Positions 1-8,273 of a stretch of 64,000 nucleotides of DNA are shown here, piece by piece. Within the stretch, counting starts at the first letter, position 1, and each line of letters opens with the position of its first letter. Source of the DNA: Marinobacter sp. JH2 (GTDB taxonomy: Bacteria; Pseudomonadota; Gammaproteobacteria; Pseudomonadales; Oleiphilaceae); NCBI RefSeq assembly GCF_004353225.1, contig NZ_CP037934.1, positions 2,356,001-2,420,000 of the forward strand. The letters run 5' to 3'. A program made the translations under genes and the position numbers. The notes beneath the pieces were generated by a model. It was given only the letters and a program-made list of their open reading frames with translations. It was not told the origin of the DNA and made no database searches.

Positions 1-237
1 GTTGTCGATGACGGCCACAAAGCCAACCTGATTCAAGCTATTCAGGCGGCCCACGATCGGGAAATGATGGTTGTCGTCCTCAGCGCACGGGAGAAATCGG
101 ACATCACCTCTCTGATGCACCCGGAAGACCACGAAGTTGCGTTGAACGATCTGTCACCCCACGAAGCCACACCATTAATGATGGTGATCATCAATGCTTT
201 GTGCGATCAGATCGATGCGAAGCTATTTGGCGGGTAA
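1..237 (+). CDS. diaA: SIS-domain protein, DiaA/GmhA-like (5' end outside window)
   Basis: The open frame runs in from the left edge and gives 78 residues before TAA. The tail resembles the C-terminal part of DiaA/GmhA SIS proteins: a helix ANLIQAIQAAHDRE, then VVVLSAR, and a closing NALCDQIDAKLFGG like the family's CLCDLIDxxLF ending. DiaA binds DnaA at replication initiation; GmhA isomerises sedoheptulose 7-phosphate. Two sites look altered. The usual GNSAN phosphate loop reads GHKAN, and the ARIQE-type segment before the last helix reads HEATPL. I infer an inactive, possibly structural protein rather than an isomerase. Convergent sspB follows across a shared hairpin. The missing N-terminus limits certainty. 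Confidence 0.72.
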   Translation, partial: VVDDGHKANLIQAIQAAHDREMMVVVLSAREKSDITSLMHPEDHEVALNDLSPHEATPLMMVIINALCDQIDAKLFGG

Positions 238-264
238 AAAAAAGCCGGCAAGCCGGCTTTTTTT
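238..264. terminator. Bidirectional Rho-independent terminator
   Basis: An 8-bp stem AAGCCGGC/GCCGGCTT with a two-base centre is flanked by an A-run on the left and a T-run on the right, so it can stop transcription on either strand. It sits between the diaA-like gene and sspB, and its right edge touches the sspB stop codon. Confidence 0.85.
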
Positions 265-682
265 ATTTCACTACCTTTAGCGTCGGCCGGCCAGAAGGCC
301 TTTCGCCCGCTTTCGGAGCGGGAACATCATCCCCTTCCGGATCAGGAAAGCCCGGCTCGCTGCCGAACACCATTCCTTCACCATTTTCTTTTGCATAAAT
401 TGCCAGCACAGCCTGCAGTGGAATGAACACCTGCATGGGTACGCCGCCGAATCGAGCGCTAAACTCAATCGCTCCATTACCAATCACCAGACCCCGTACG
501 GCACCAGTACTGATATTCAGAACAATCTGACCATTAGCTACGTGCTCTGTCGGCACCTGAACACCCTGAACACCCGCATCAACCACAATATACGGGGTAC
601 AGTCGTTGTCCAGAATCCACTCATTCAGCGCCCTTACCAAGTAGGGGCGGCTGGAGGTCATGGCAATATTTAAATCAGACAC
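263..682 (-). CDS. sspB: ClpXP specificity-enhancing adaptor SspB
   Basis: The 139-residue product matches SspB, the adaptor that tethers ssrA-tagged stalled-translation products to ClpXP in the cytoplasm. The N-terminal substrate-binding fold opens with SSRPYLVRALNEWI and continues through LVIGNGAIEFSARFGG. A proline-rich linker follows (about residues 110-130), and the short basic/hydrophobic tail RPTLKVVK is the ClpX-docking peptide typical of the family. Translation starts at GTG (680-682), supported by a CAGGAG ribosome site 8 bases upstream; the next in-frame ATG would cut into the fold. sspA lies 38 bp upstream on the same strand, the usual sspAB pairing, so both are probably co-transcribed. 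Confidence 0.95.
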   Translation of the reverse strand: MSDLNIAMTSSRPYLVRALNEWILDNDCTPYIVVDAGVQGVQVPTEHVANGQIVLNISTGAVRGLVIGNGAIEFSARFGGVPMQVFIPLQAVLAIYAKENGEGMVFGSEPGFPDPEGDDVPAPKAGERPSGRPTLKVVK

Positions 683-720
683 TACAACAACTCCTGATTT
701 GGAAGCCGGGCGCTATGCCA

Positions 721-1356
721 TCAGCTGCGAATATCTTCTTCAAGATCAGAAAGGCTAGCCTTAAAGCCTTCGCGACTGAAGATACTCTCCATATACTTGA
801 GCAGCGGCTTGGCCTGCTTGTCTTTATCGCTCAGTTCGATACCGAGCGCCGGCAGACGCCACAAGATCGGCGCAATACAGCAGTCCACAATGGTGAACTC
901 TTCAGACAAGAAGAACGGCATTTCCGCAAACAGAGGGCCGGTCGCCAGCAAGCTTTCTTTCAGCTCTTTACGCGCGGCATCTGAAGCCTTACCGGTTGGC
1001 TGAGCAACGATCTGATCAACCAAAGCACACCAATCTTTCTGAATCCGGTGGATCATCAAGCGGCTGTTAGCTCGTGCAACGGGGTACACAGGCAAAAGCG
1101 GTGGATGCGGGAAACGCTCATCCAGGTATTCCATCATGATGTTCGGTTCGTATAGAACCAAATCACGATCCACCAATGTCGGTACGGCGTTGTACGGGTT
1201 CATATCCGCCAATTCTGCCGGAGGGTTGTCCGGCTCCACATCAACAACATCAACGGTAACACCCTTTTCCGCCAATACAATACGCACACGATGGCTGTAA
1301 TGGCTGTTTGGGTCCGAGAAAAAAGTCATTGATGACCGCTTGGTCACAACGCCCAT
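721..1356 (-). CDS. sspA: Stringent starvation protein A (SspA)
   Basis: The 211-residue product has a glutathione-S-transferase fold: thioredoxin-like N-terminus ([23 protein letters not shown]) and a helical C-terminal half. SspA binds RNA polymerase and changes sigma-70 transcription under starvation or acid stress; it has no known GST activity. The frame opens further upstream, but I place the start at ATG 1354-1356 because GAGGTAG lies just before it and because the resulting N-terminus (MGVVTKRS) fits the family. The petABC terminator hairpin lies only about 45 bp upstream, so sspA needs read-through or a promoter hidden near that hairpin. It heads the sspA-sspB pair. Confidence 0.93.
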   Translation of the reverse strand: MGVVTKRSSMTFFSDPNSHYSHRVRIVLAEKGVTVDVVDVEPDNPPAELADMNPYNAVPTLVDRDLVLYEPNIMMEYLDERFPHPPLLPVYPVARANSRLMIHRIQKDWCALVDQIVAQPTGKASDAARKELKESLLATGPLFAEMPFFLSEEFTIVDCCIAPILWRLPALGIELSDKDKQAKPLLKYMESIFSREGFKASLSDLEEDIRS

Positions 1357-1401
1357 ATAAGCTACCTCACGATTCAAAAATCGAAACAATCCAGTAAACG
1401 C

Positions 1402-1433
1402 AAAAAACCAGCGGTCCTTGAAGGGACCGCTGG
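1402..1433 (-). terminator. Terminator after petC
   Basis: A 10-bp stem CCAGCGGTCC/GGACCGCTGG (1408-1417 with 1424-1433) is followed, on the minus strand, by six U. It closes the petABC transcript and lies just upstream of the co-directional sspA start. Confidence 0.85.
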
Positions 1434-1463
1434 AATCTAGGATTAAGGATTATACCCTAAATC

Positions 1464-2219
1464 TTAATGTACGTCTTTCCAGTACTCGCGATTGAGCAAG
1501 TATGCGAAGACGAAGAAGATGGCCACGAAGATCAGCACGAAAATACCAAGACGCTCGCGCTCAACTTTTACCGGGTCACCCATGTAGGACATGAAGTTGG
1601 TCAGATCCCACATTGCCTGATCGAATTCAGCACCATTCATGCTGCCTTCGATGGCATACTCAGGGCACACATCACTGTTGTTGATGTTACCACTGAGGGG
1701 CTCAACATTTGGCTTAACGCCAATATTGGGCTTAACCGCACACAGACCTTGCAGACCAACCATCACATGAGGCATACCAACGAGATCGAAGACCACGTTG
1801 TTCACTCCCAAGGGACGACTGTCATCTTTGTAGAATCCACGCAGGTAGGAATAAACCCAGGATTCGCCACGCAGACGAGTCTCTAGCGTCAAGTCAGGTG
1901 GCGGAGCACCAAACCAACCCGCAGCCATACCTTTGTCCATGGAGTTTTTCATCAACTCCCCGATTTTGGCGCCAGTGAAGATTAGATTCTCCTCGTACAA
2001 CGCCGCAGGAATCTCCAAATCGTCAGAGACACGCTTGTAACGGGCGTACTCCATAGAGTGGCAACCCATGCAGTAGTTGGTGAACAAGGCCGCACCACGC
2101 TGCAAAGACGCTTTGTCAGTATGATCCGGAGTCATCTCATCCAGATGAACCGAGCCACCCGCTGCCAACCCAAGCGCTGGCAGGATCGCTATGAAAAGAC
2201 CAAATATCAGCTTTCTCAT
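1464..2219 (-). CDS. petC: Ubiquinol-cytochrome c reductase, cytochrome c1
   Basis: The 251-residue protein is the c1 subunit of the bc1 complex, passing electrons from the Rieske protein to soluble cytochrome c. A signal peptide (residues 1-19, ending GLAA) exports it. The covalent heme site is C50-MG-C53-H54. A C-terminal membrane helix (about 225-243) anchors it, followed by the short tail LNREYWKDVH. Its ATG overlaps the petB stop codon as TAATG, so translation is coupled. It is the last gene of petABC, followed by a strong terminator. Length and motif order are those of proteobacterial c1. Confidence 0.97.
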   Translation of the reverse strand: MRKLIFGLFIAILPALGLAAGGSVHLDEMTPDHTDKASLQRGAALFTNYCMGCHSMEYARYKRVSDDLEIPAALYEENLIFTGAKIGELMKNSMDKGMAAGWFGAPPPDLTLETRLRGESWVYSYLRGFYKDDSRPLGVNNVVFDLVGMPHVMVGLQGLCAVKPNIGVKPNVEPLSGNINNSDVCPEYAIEGSMNGAEFDQAMWDLTNFMSYMGDPVKVERERLGIFVLIFVAIFFVFAYLLNREYWKDVH

Positions 2220-3451
2220 TATCCTGTCACCCTCTCTGGCACTGGCTTGGTTTTCTCCATGCGCGTGTAGAACGGCATGAGGATGAAGTACGCGAAGTAC
2301 AACGCTGTCAAGATCTGGGCGGCGGTGGTACGACCTTCCGTCGCCGGAACGATACCCAAGTAACCCAGCACCACAAAGCTGATCGCAAAAATCGTCAGAG
2401 CAATCTTGCTCAGCCAGCCTTTGTAGCGGATTGACCGAACCGGACTTCTATCCAGCCAAGGCAACACGAATAGAATGGCAATCGCAGCACCCATGACAAC
2501 CACACCCCAGAACTTGGCATCGAGACCGAACAGATCAACGGTTACCGCACGCAACATCGCATAGAAGGGCGTGAAGTACCATACCGGAGCGATATGAGCC
2601 GGCGTCTTCAGATTGTTGGCTGGCTCGAAGTTTGGTTTCTCGAGGAACAGGCCACCCATTTCAGGGAAGAAGAACACCACGATAAAGAAGATAAAGAAGA
2701 ACACCGCCACACCCAGCAGGTCGTGCACTGAGTAGTACGGATGGAACGGGATACCATCTTTCGGAATGCCGTTCTCGTCTTTGTTTTTCTTAATGTCGAT
2801 ACCGTCAGGGTTGTTTGAACCCACTTCGTGCAACGCCAGGATGTGCAGCACAACCAATGCCAACAGAACGATCGGCAACGCAACAACGTGCAAGGCAAAG
2901 AAGCGGTTAAGCGTGATACCGGAAATCAGGTAGTCACCACGAATCCACAAAGACAAATCTTCACCGATCACCGGAATAGCACCGAACAGGTTAACAATAA
3001 CCTGGGCACCCCAGTAAGACATCTGACCCCATGGCAGCAGGTAGCCCATAAAGGCTTCCGCCATCAGCACCAGATAAATCAGCATGCCGAAGATCCAGAT
3101 CAACTCACGAGGTTTCTGGTAGGAGCCGTACATCAAGCCACGGAACATGTGGAGATAGACCACCACGAAGAACGCAGAGGCCCCCGTAGAGTGGAGATAA
3201 CGCAACAACCAGCCCCATTCAACATCACGCATGATGTATTCGACGGAAGCGAAAGCGCCGTCGCCAGACGGGTTGTAGCTCATGGTCAGCCAAATACCGG
3301 TAACCAACTGGTTAACCAGAACAAGCATGGCCAACGAGCCGAAGAAGTACCAGAAATTAAAGTTCTTGGGCGCGTAATACTTCGCCAAGTGGTTGTTCCA
3401 AGCATCAACAATAGGAAGACGCTCATCTACCCAATTTATAAGTTTTTGCAT
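2219..3451 (-). CDS. petB: Ubiquinol-cytochrome c reductase, cytochrome b
   Basis: The 410-residue, strongly hydrophobic protein is cytochrome b, the membrane core of the bc1 complex holding two b hemes and the Qo and Qi sites. Visible family markers are WNFWYFFGSLA near the N-terminus, the helix with GWLLRYLHSTGAS and the heme-ligand histidines, the LLPWGQMSYWGA stretch, and the Qo-site PEMGG in place of the common PEWY context. Start and stop codons overlap those of petA and petC by one base each (TAATG twice), a tightly coupled operon. Family assignment is certain; the Qo motif should be checked by alignment. Confidence 0.97.
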   Translation of the reverse strand: MQKLINWVDERLPIVDAWNNHLAKYYAPKNFNFWYFFGSLAMLVLVNQLVTGIWLTMSYNPSGDGAFASVEYIMRDVEWGWLLRYLHSTGASAFFVVVYLHMFRGLMYGSYQKPRELIWIFGMLIYLVLMAEAFMGYLLPWGQMSYWGAQVIVNLFGAIPVIGEDLSLWIRGDYLISGITLNRFFALHVVALPIVLLALVVLHILALHEVGSNNPDGIDIKKNKDENGIPKDGIPFHPYYSVHDLLGVAVFFFIFFIVVFFFPEMGGLFLEKPNFEPANNLKTPAHIAPVWYFTPFYAMLRAVTVDLFGLDAKFWGVVVMGAAIAILFVLPWLDRSPVRSIRYKGWLSKIALTIFAISFVVLGYLGIVPATEGRTTAAQILTALYFAYFILMPFYTRMEKTKPVPERVTG

Positions 3452-4047
3452 TACGCTGCCTCCGGATCAAGACCAATCGTCATGGTCGAATCGTTATCGA
3501 ACCGATAAGGCGGTACTTCCAGGTTCAGAGGAGCTGGCTGCCCACTGAGAACGCGGCCGGACAAATCGAACTTGGAGCCGTGACATGGGCAAAAGAACCC
3601 ACCCAACCACTCTTCACCCAAATCTGCAGGAGCCACCTCCGGACGGTAGGTAGGAACGCAACCAAGGTGCGTACAAATGCCTACCAGAACCATAAGCTCC
3701 GGCTTCAGAGAGCGTGATGCTCCCTTGATGTATTCCGGCTGCTGGCTGGCTGCGGTTGATTCTGGATCTTTCAACCGAGGGGTCATCTCCTCGACACGAT
3801 CCAGCATTTCCTGTGACCGCCGCACAACCCACACTGGCTTGCCTCGCCACTCAACAGTCACCTGCTGACCTGGCTCAATTTTGTCGACATTCATTGTTAC
3901 CGGTGCACCGGCTGCTTCCGCTTTTGCGCTGGGATTCCAGGACGCTACGAAAGGAACAGCTGCACCGACGACGCCGACACCACCTACCACGGATGTGGCA
4001 CCGATTAGAAATCGGCGCCGACCTTGGCTCACGTCGCCATTACTCAT
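3451..4047 (-). CDS. petA: Ubiquinol-cytochrome c reductase, Rieske iron-sulfur subunit
   Basis: The 198-residue protein carries the 2Fe-2S cluster of the bc1 complex. Cluster ligands are in C125-T-H127-LG-C130 and C153-P-C155-H156. A twin-arginine type N-terminus (GRRRFL followed by a Gly/Val-rich helix to about residue 36) indicates Tat-dependent insertion of the folded protein with an uncleaved anchor. GGGAG sits 9-10 bases before the ATG. It is first in petA-petB-petC and its stop overlaps the petB ATG. The upstream 190 bp contain a TATAAT-like box but no convincing -35. Confidence 0.97.
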   Translation of the reverse strand: MSNGDVSQGRRRFLIGATSVVGGVGVVGAAVPFVASWNPSAKAEAAGAPVTMNVDKIEPGQQVTVEWRGKPVWVVRRSQEMLDRVEEMTPRLKDPESTAASQQPEYIKGASRSLKPELMVLVGICTHLGCVPTYRPEVAPADLGEEWLGGFFCPCHGSKFDLSGRVLSGQPAPLNLEVPPYRFDNDSTMTIGLDPEAA

Positions 4048-4125
4048 TATGGTTTTCTCCCATCAGGCGAGGCACAGACGCGGAAACACCGATACTGCGC
4101 TTCGAAAAGGACTTCACAACCCAAA

Positions 4126-4131
4126 ATTATA
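4126..4131 (-). promoter_or_regulatory. Possible -10 box for petABC
   Basis: On the minus strand this reads TATAAT, about 80 bp before the petA ATG. No good -35 hexamer lies 16-18 bases upstream, so this is a weak call based on one element. Confidence 0.3.
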
Positions 4132-4235
4132 AGCGAGGAAATGGTAATGAAATTAACCTTCGCTTACAAGTTAGAAAGGCCCAGTGCCGGGCTTATCCCT
4201 GCGCCAGATCAAAATTTTTTACAGTCTTAAGGCAC

Positions 4236-4265
4236 AAAAAAACCCGACCAAAAGATCGGGTTTTT
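4236..4265 (-). terminator. Terminator after rpsI
   Basis: A stem ACCCGA/TCGGGT extended by flanking A/T runs, loop about eight bases, gives a U-run on the minus strand directly after the rpsI stop codon. Confidence 0.8.
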
Positions 4266-4285
4266 CCATCGGCACAAGGTGCAGA

Positions 4286-4678
4286 TTAACGCTTGGAGAA
4301 CTGCGGACGCTTACGCGCTTTACGCAGACCAACCTTCTTACGCTCAACCTTACGTGCGTCACGGGTAACGTAACCCGCTTCGCGCATCGATGGGCGCAGT
4401 GTTTCGTCGTAATCCATAAGGGCGCGAGTCAAACCGTGGCGAATTGCGCCAGCCTGACCACTGATACCACCACCCTTAACTGTGATATTGATATCGAAAC
4501 GATCTTCAGAACCCGCAACAACCAGCGGCTGACGCACGATCATTCGAAGCGTCTCACGACCGAAGAATTCTTCGATAGTGCGACCGTTGATAGAAATGTT
4601 ACCGCTTCCCGGCTTGATAAAAACCCGAGCCGTGGACGACTTGCGGCGACCAGTACCGTAATTTTGTGCTACAGACAT
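4286..4678 (-). CDS. rpsI: 30S ribosomal protein S9
   Basis: The 130-residue basic protein is uS9, which contacts 16S rRNA near the P site. Family markers are [18 protein letters not shown] at the N-terminus, the [17 protein letters not shown] core and the terminal [17 protein letters not shown], whose last Lys-Arg reaches P-site tRNA. The start is supported by GGAAGG a few bases upstream. rplM precedes it by 12 bp, the universal rplM-rpsI pair, and a terminator follows directly. Confidence 0.98.
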   Translation of the reverse strand: MSVAQNYGTGRRKSSTARVFIKPGSGNISINGRTIEEFFGRETLRMIVRQPLVVAGSEDRFDINITVKGGGISGQAGAIRHGLTRALMDYDETLRPSMREAGYVTRDARKVERKKVGLRKARKRPQFSKR

Positions 4679-4690
4679 ATTCGCCTTCCG

Positions 4691-5119
4691 TTAAATGTCG
4701 AGTTCTTTGGGCTGCTGGGCGGCATGCGCGTGCTCAGCGCCGGCGTACACTTTCAGCTTCTTGAACATGGCACGACCAAGCGGACCTTTCGGAAGCATGC
4801 CTTTCACAGACTTCTGAATAATTTGCTCGGGAGCCTTGTCAACCAGCTTCTCGAAATTGATGGATTTGATTCCACCTGGAAAGCCGGTATGGCTGTAATA
4901 CATCTTATCAGATGCCTTGTTGCCGGTAACCTTCACCTGGCTGGCATTGATAACAACGATATAATCGCCAGTGTCCACATGAGGGGTATACTCAGGCTTA
5001 TGCTTGCCCCGCAGACGAAGGGCGATTTCGGTTGACAGACGACCCAGCGTCTTGCCGGCTGCGTCTACAACGTACCAGTCACGTTTTACAGTTTCTGGTT
5101 TCGCACTCAGAGTCTTCAT
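4691..5119 (-). CDS. rplM: 50S ribosomal protein L13
   Basis: The 142-residue protein is uL13, an early-assembly 23S rRNA-binding protein. Recognisable parts are [41 protein letters not shown] and [10 protein letters not shown]. The open frame extends 25 codons further upstream, but ATG 5117-5119 has AAGGCGG before it and yields exactly the 142-residue family length, so I use that start. It is the first gene of rplM-rpsI. A promoter with a GC-rich discriminator (TTGGCT, 17 bp, TATACT) lies about 140 bp upstream. Confidence 0.97.
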   Translation of the reverse strand: MKTLSAKPETVKRDWYVVDAAGKTLGRLSTEIALRLRGKHKPEYTPHVDTGDYIVVINASQVKVTGNKASDKMYYSHTGFPGGIKSINFEKLVDKAPEQIIQKSVKGMLPKGPLGRAMFKKLKVYAGAEHAHAAQQPKELDI

Positions 5120-5260
5120 TGATTCCGCCTTGAACGCTAAAAGAAACGTTAGAAACCACCACCGGTACATGCAAGGCATCCGGGGGAGGTCCATACCTAG
5201 TTTGCGCTGGCACTATTCGGGGCTGAGATAGTGACATCGCCTTGAAAAGCCAGGGCGCGA

Positions 5261-5289
5261 AGTATACTCGAACCCCAAAAGAAAGCCAA
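5261..5289 (-). promoter_or_regulatory. Candidate sigma-70 promoter for rplM-rpsI
   Basis: The minus strand reads TTGGCT (5284-5289), 17 bp, TATACT (5261-5266), followed by the GC-rich discriminator TCGCGCC typical of stringently controlled ribosomal promoters. It lies in the only gap upstream of rplM. Confidence 0.6.
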
Positions 5290-5328
5290 CCCTACGTCGC
5301 CTTGTCTCGTAAATCCCCTACAAAACGC

Positions 5329-6117
5329 TTAATTTGGCGCCAACACATCGGCCGGCCGGCCGTAGAGTGTACTCGCATTCTCCAGCACCACCTCGGCAAG
5401 CCTTTCCTTAGGCTCGCCCCGAAGTTGAGCCAGCTGGGCCAATATATCAGGTATATATTCCGGGGAGTTCTGCCCCTTAGCAACTCCCGCCGGCGACATA
5501 TCCGGCGCGTCGGTTTCCAGCACTAACGTGTCAGACGGCAAGCGAGCGACTACGTCTCGGGTCTTCTTTGAGCGGGCGTGAGTAATCACTCCCCCCACAC
5601 CAATATAGCAGCCCAACTCAATAAAGTGACAGGCTTGCTGATAGCTTCCGGAGAAGCCGTGAATCAGCGCGCGGCCGTCCCAGCGCTCTGACCGCAGAAG
5701 GGCAGCCACTTGGTCGTGAGCTTTTACAGAGTGGACCACCAGCGGCAAATCCATACGAGCGGCCATTTGTACTTGCGCCGCAAACCACGGCTTCTGGCCA
5801 TCGATCGAGCCGCGCAGACCGTCAAGGCCGCACTCCCCAACAGCCAGACACCCTGGCTCTCTTTTCTCGAGCGCAGCTTCTAGCGATTCCAGATCCTCCT
5901 CGCCATGCTCACCCACAAACCAAGGATGGATGCCTAGACAATACCACAGCCCCACCTCAGGCTTTGACAAAGATGCCAACCGCCCCCAATCGGGGCACCG
6001 GACCCCAGGCATAACCAAGCCGTTTACACTCTGTGCCCTTGCACCTGCCAACACTTGATCCCGGCGCTCATCAAACTCCGGGAAGTCGAAATGGCAATGG
6101 GCATCGAACAGGCGCAT
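5329..6117 (-). CDS. yjjV: TatD-family metal-dependent hydrolase, YjjV type
   Basis: The 262-residue protein belongs to the TatD family of metal-dependent deoxyribonucleases/hydrolases. Metal ligands are visible: the HxH of DAHCHFD at the N-terminus, the Glu of VGECGLD, HSVKAHD, IHGFSGS, and the Asp in LETDAPDMSP. The stretches HGFSGSYQQA, IGVGG and KTRDVVARLP resemble E. coli YjjV more than TatD or YcfH. The substrate is not established for this branch. ATG 6115-6117 has GGTGGAG upstream and is preferred to an in-frame TTG five codons earlier. It follows prfC by 21 bp on the same strand and probably shares its transcript. Confidence 0.9.
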   Translation of the reverse strand: MRLFDAHCHFDFPEFDERRDQVLAGARAQSVNGLVMPGVRCPDWGRLASLSKPEVGLWYCLGIHPWFVGEHGEEDLESLEAALEKREPGCLAVGECGLDGLRGSIDGQKPWFAAQVQMAARMDLPLVVHSVKAHDQVAALLRSERWDGRALIHGFSGSYQQACHFIELGCYIGVGGVITHARSKKTRDVVARLPSDTLVLETDAPDMSPAGVAKGQNSPEYIPDILAQLAQLRGEPKERLAEVVLENASTLYGRPADVLAPN

Positions 6118-6138
6118 GCGTGGCTCCACCAAGCTTCG

Positions 6139-7719
6139 TTAGTGTTCTCGAGTTTTATGGAACTGAACGTCCGGGTAACGCTCCTGAGCCAAGTTCAGGT
6201 TTACCATCGTCGGTGCGATGTAAGCCAACCGGTCACCACCGTCGAGCGCGACATTCTCCTGGTTCTTACGCTGGAACTCTTCCAGCTTGCGCTCGTCGTC
6301 ACAGGTTACCCAGCGTGCAGTTGCTACGTTGATCGGCTCATAGATAGCCTCGACTTTGTACTCACTCTTCAATCGCGCAACCACCACATCAAACTGCAGC
6401 ACGCCGACAGCCCCAACAATCAGGTCATTGTTTTTAAATGGCCGGAACACCTGAACCGCGCCTTCCTCGGAGAGCTGAATGAGGCCTTTCTGTAGTTGCT
6501 TGGCTTTCAATGGATCTTTCAGACGAATCCGACGGAACAACTCCGGAGCAAAGTTCGGAATACCGGTGAACTTCATGTCTTCGCCCGCAGTGAAGGTATC
6601 GCCAAGCTGGATGGTTCCGTGGTTGTGCAAGCCAATGATATCGCCCGCAAACGCCTGCTCAGCATGCTCTCGGTCACCAGCCATGAACGTTAGGGCGTCG
6701 GAAAAGCGAACATCCTTACCGATACGAACGTGACGCGCCTTCATACCTTGCTTATAGCTGCCTGAAACGATTCGAACAAACGCTATCCGGTCACGGTGCT
6801 GGGGGTCCATGTTCGCCTGGATTTTGAAGACAAACCCAGAGAAGCCTTCCTCCTCGGGCTCAACCGTGCGCACATCCGTGGCACGCGCCTGGGGCGTTGG
6901 AGCCCACTCGATCAGACCATCAAGCATATGATCAACGCCAAAGTTGCCCAGCGCGGTACCGAAAAATACGGGGGTCAGCTCACCGGCCAGGAAAGCCTCT
7001 TGATCAAACTCGTGCGAAGCACCTTTCACCAGCTCGATTTCATCCCGCAAGTCAGCGGCATAGCCGCCAAGCGCTTCCTCCAATTCCGGATTATCCAGCC
7101 CTTTTATAACACGCCGTTCCTGAATGGTATGGCCTTGACCGGTTTGGTATAAAATCACTTCATCACGGACCAAGTGATACACACCCTTAAAGCCCTTGCC
7201 CATACCAATCGGCCAGGTCACCGGTGAACAAGCAATTTTCAGTACGTCTTCCACTTCATCCATTAGCTCAATCGGATCACGAGTATCACGGTCCAGCTTG
7301 TTCATGAAAGTGATAATGGGGGTATCTCTAAGACGCGTAACCTCCATCAACTTGATGGTCCGCTCTTCAACACCTTTGGCACTGTCGATAACCATCAGAC
7401 ACGAATCGACTGCAGTCAGGGTACGGTAGGTATCCTCGGAGAAATCCTCGTGGCCTGGGGTATCCAGCAGGTTTACAAGCTTTCCTCCATAGGGAAACTG
7501 CATCACCGAGGTGGTTACTGAAATGCCACGCTCTTTTTCCATCTCCATCCAGTCAGATTTAGCGTGCTGGCCAGACTTCTTGCCTTTTACCGTACCGGCC
7601 TTCTGCAGCGCTTGACCGAACAACAGTACCTTTTCAGTAATGGTGGTTTTACCGGCATCCGGGTGCGAGATAATCGCAAAGGTATGGCGATTGGCCACTT
7701 CCCTCGATAGGTTAGACAT
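6139..7719 (-). CDS. prfC: Peptide chain release factor 3
   Basis: The 526-residue GTPase RF3 recycles RF1/RF2 from the ribosome after termination. The G domain shows the P-loop [10 protein letters not shown], the switch [10 protein letters not shown] and NKLDRD. Domain II begins near residue 300 with [14 protein letters not shown], and the C-terminal EF-G-like domain holds the EGAVQVF segment. Length agrees with E. coli RF3. It sits in the leftward run holD-like, rimI, prfC, yjjV with gaps of 59 and 21 bp. Confidence 0.97.
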   Translation of the reverse strand: MSNLSREVANRHTFAIISHPDAGKTTITEKVLLFGQALQKAGTVKGKKSGQHAKSDWMEMEKERGISVTTSVMQFPYGGKLVNLLDTPGHEDFSEDTYRTLTAVDSCLMVIDSAKGVEERTIKLMEVTRLRDTPIITFMNKLDRDTRDPIELMDEVEDVLKIACSPVTWPIGMGKGFKGVYHLVRDEVILYQTGQGHTIQERRVIKGLDNPELEEALGGYAADLRDEIELVKGASHEFDQEAFLAGELTPVFFGTALGNFGVDHMLDGLIEWAPTPQARATDVRTVEPEEEGFSGFVFKIQANMDPQHRDRIAFVRIVSGSYKQGMKARHVRIGKDVRFSDALTFMAGDREHAEQAFAGDIIGLHNHGTIQLGDTFTAGEDMKFTGIPNFAPELFRRIRLKDPLKAKQLQKGLIQLSEEGAVQVFRPFKNNDLIVGAVGVLQFDVVVARLKSEYKVEAIYEPINVATARWVTCDDERKLEEFQRKNQENVALDGGDRLAYIAPTMVNLNLAQERYPDVQFHKTREH

Positions 7720-7778
7720 AAGACAACAGCCTGAATGGAATGGATGATAAACGGGGTATTATACGGGCTAGCGGGGGC

Positions 7779-8273
7779 TCAGGTGAACTGCAACTCCATG
7801 ACTCTCGCATCTTCGCCGCCCGAAGGGCCGGGGTAATATTTTGGCCTGACACCAATCTGCTTAAAACCTTCACTTCGATACAGCAACGTTGCTGCGCGAT
7901 TGCTTTTACGAACCTCCAGAATCATGCACGCCAAATCATCTTCGACCGCGACCGCTATCGCATGCTGGAGCAACTTTCGCCCTACCCCCATGCCTCGAAC
8001 AGTCGGGTGTACACACACGTTAAGTAAGTGTGCCTCATCGAATTGATAACTTATGATCGTGTAGCCAACGAGCTCTTTTTCGGAAACGTACGCCCACACC
8101 CGATAACTGTCCTTGAAGCAGTCTCGGAAGATGCCCTCAGTCCAGGGGTGCGAATGCCCAAGCCGCTCCAGTTCCATCACTCGCGGAAGATCACTTGGGG
8201 TGAGCCGACGTATGCCGGAATCTGCAACTTGGTCGGCCCTCATAGAGCCGAGAGGGGTTTGATCATTTGCCAT
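7779..8273 (-). CDS. rimI: Ribosomal protein S18 alanine N-acetyltransferase RimI
   Basis: The 164-residue GNAT-fold enzyme acetylates the N-terminal alanine of ribosomal protein S18 using acetyl-CoA. The pyrophosphate-binding loop is seen in VRGMGVGRKLL (RxxGxG/A), preceded by HLLNVCVHP and followed by LEVRKSNRAATLLYRSEGF, the diagnostic RimI stretch. The start overlaps the 3' end of the upstream holD-like gene by 34 bp, which supports translational coupling and parallels the holD-rimI pairing of E. coli. A shorter start at the internal ATG (MRADQ) remains possible. Confidence 0.93.
   Translation of the reverse strand: MANDQTPLGSMRADQVADSGIRRLTPSDLPRVMELERLGHSHPWTEGIFRDCFKDSYRVWAYVSEKELVGYTIISYQFDEAHLLNVCVHPTVRGMGVGRKLLQHAIAVAVEDDLACMILEVRKSNRAATLLYRSEGFKQIGVRPKYYPGPSGGEDARVMELQFT

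Noticed and set aside
5347..5361. Run of GGCCGGCCGGCC inside yjjV
   Set aside because: Short GC repeat explained by codons; no matching copy nearby to suggest a mobile or regulatory repeat.
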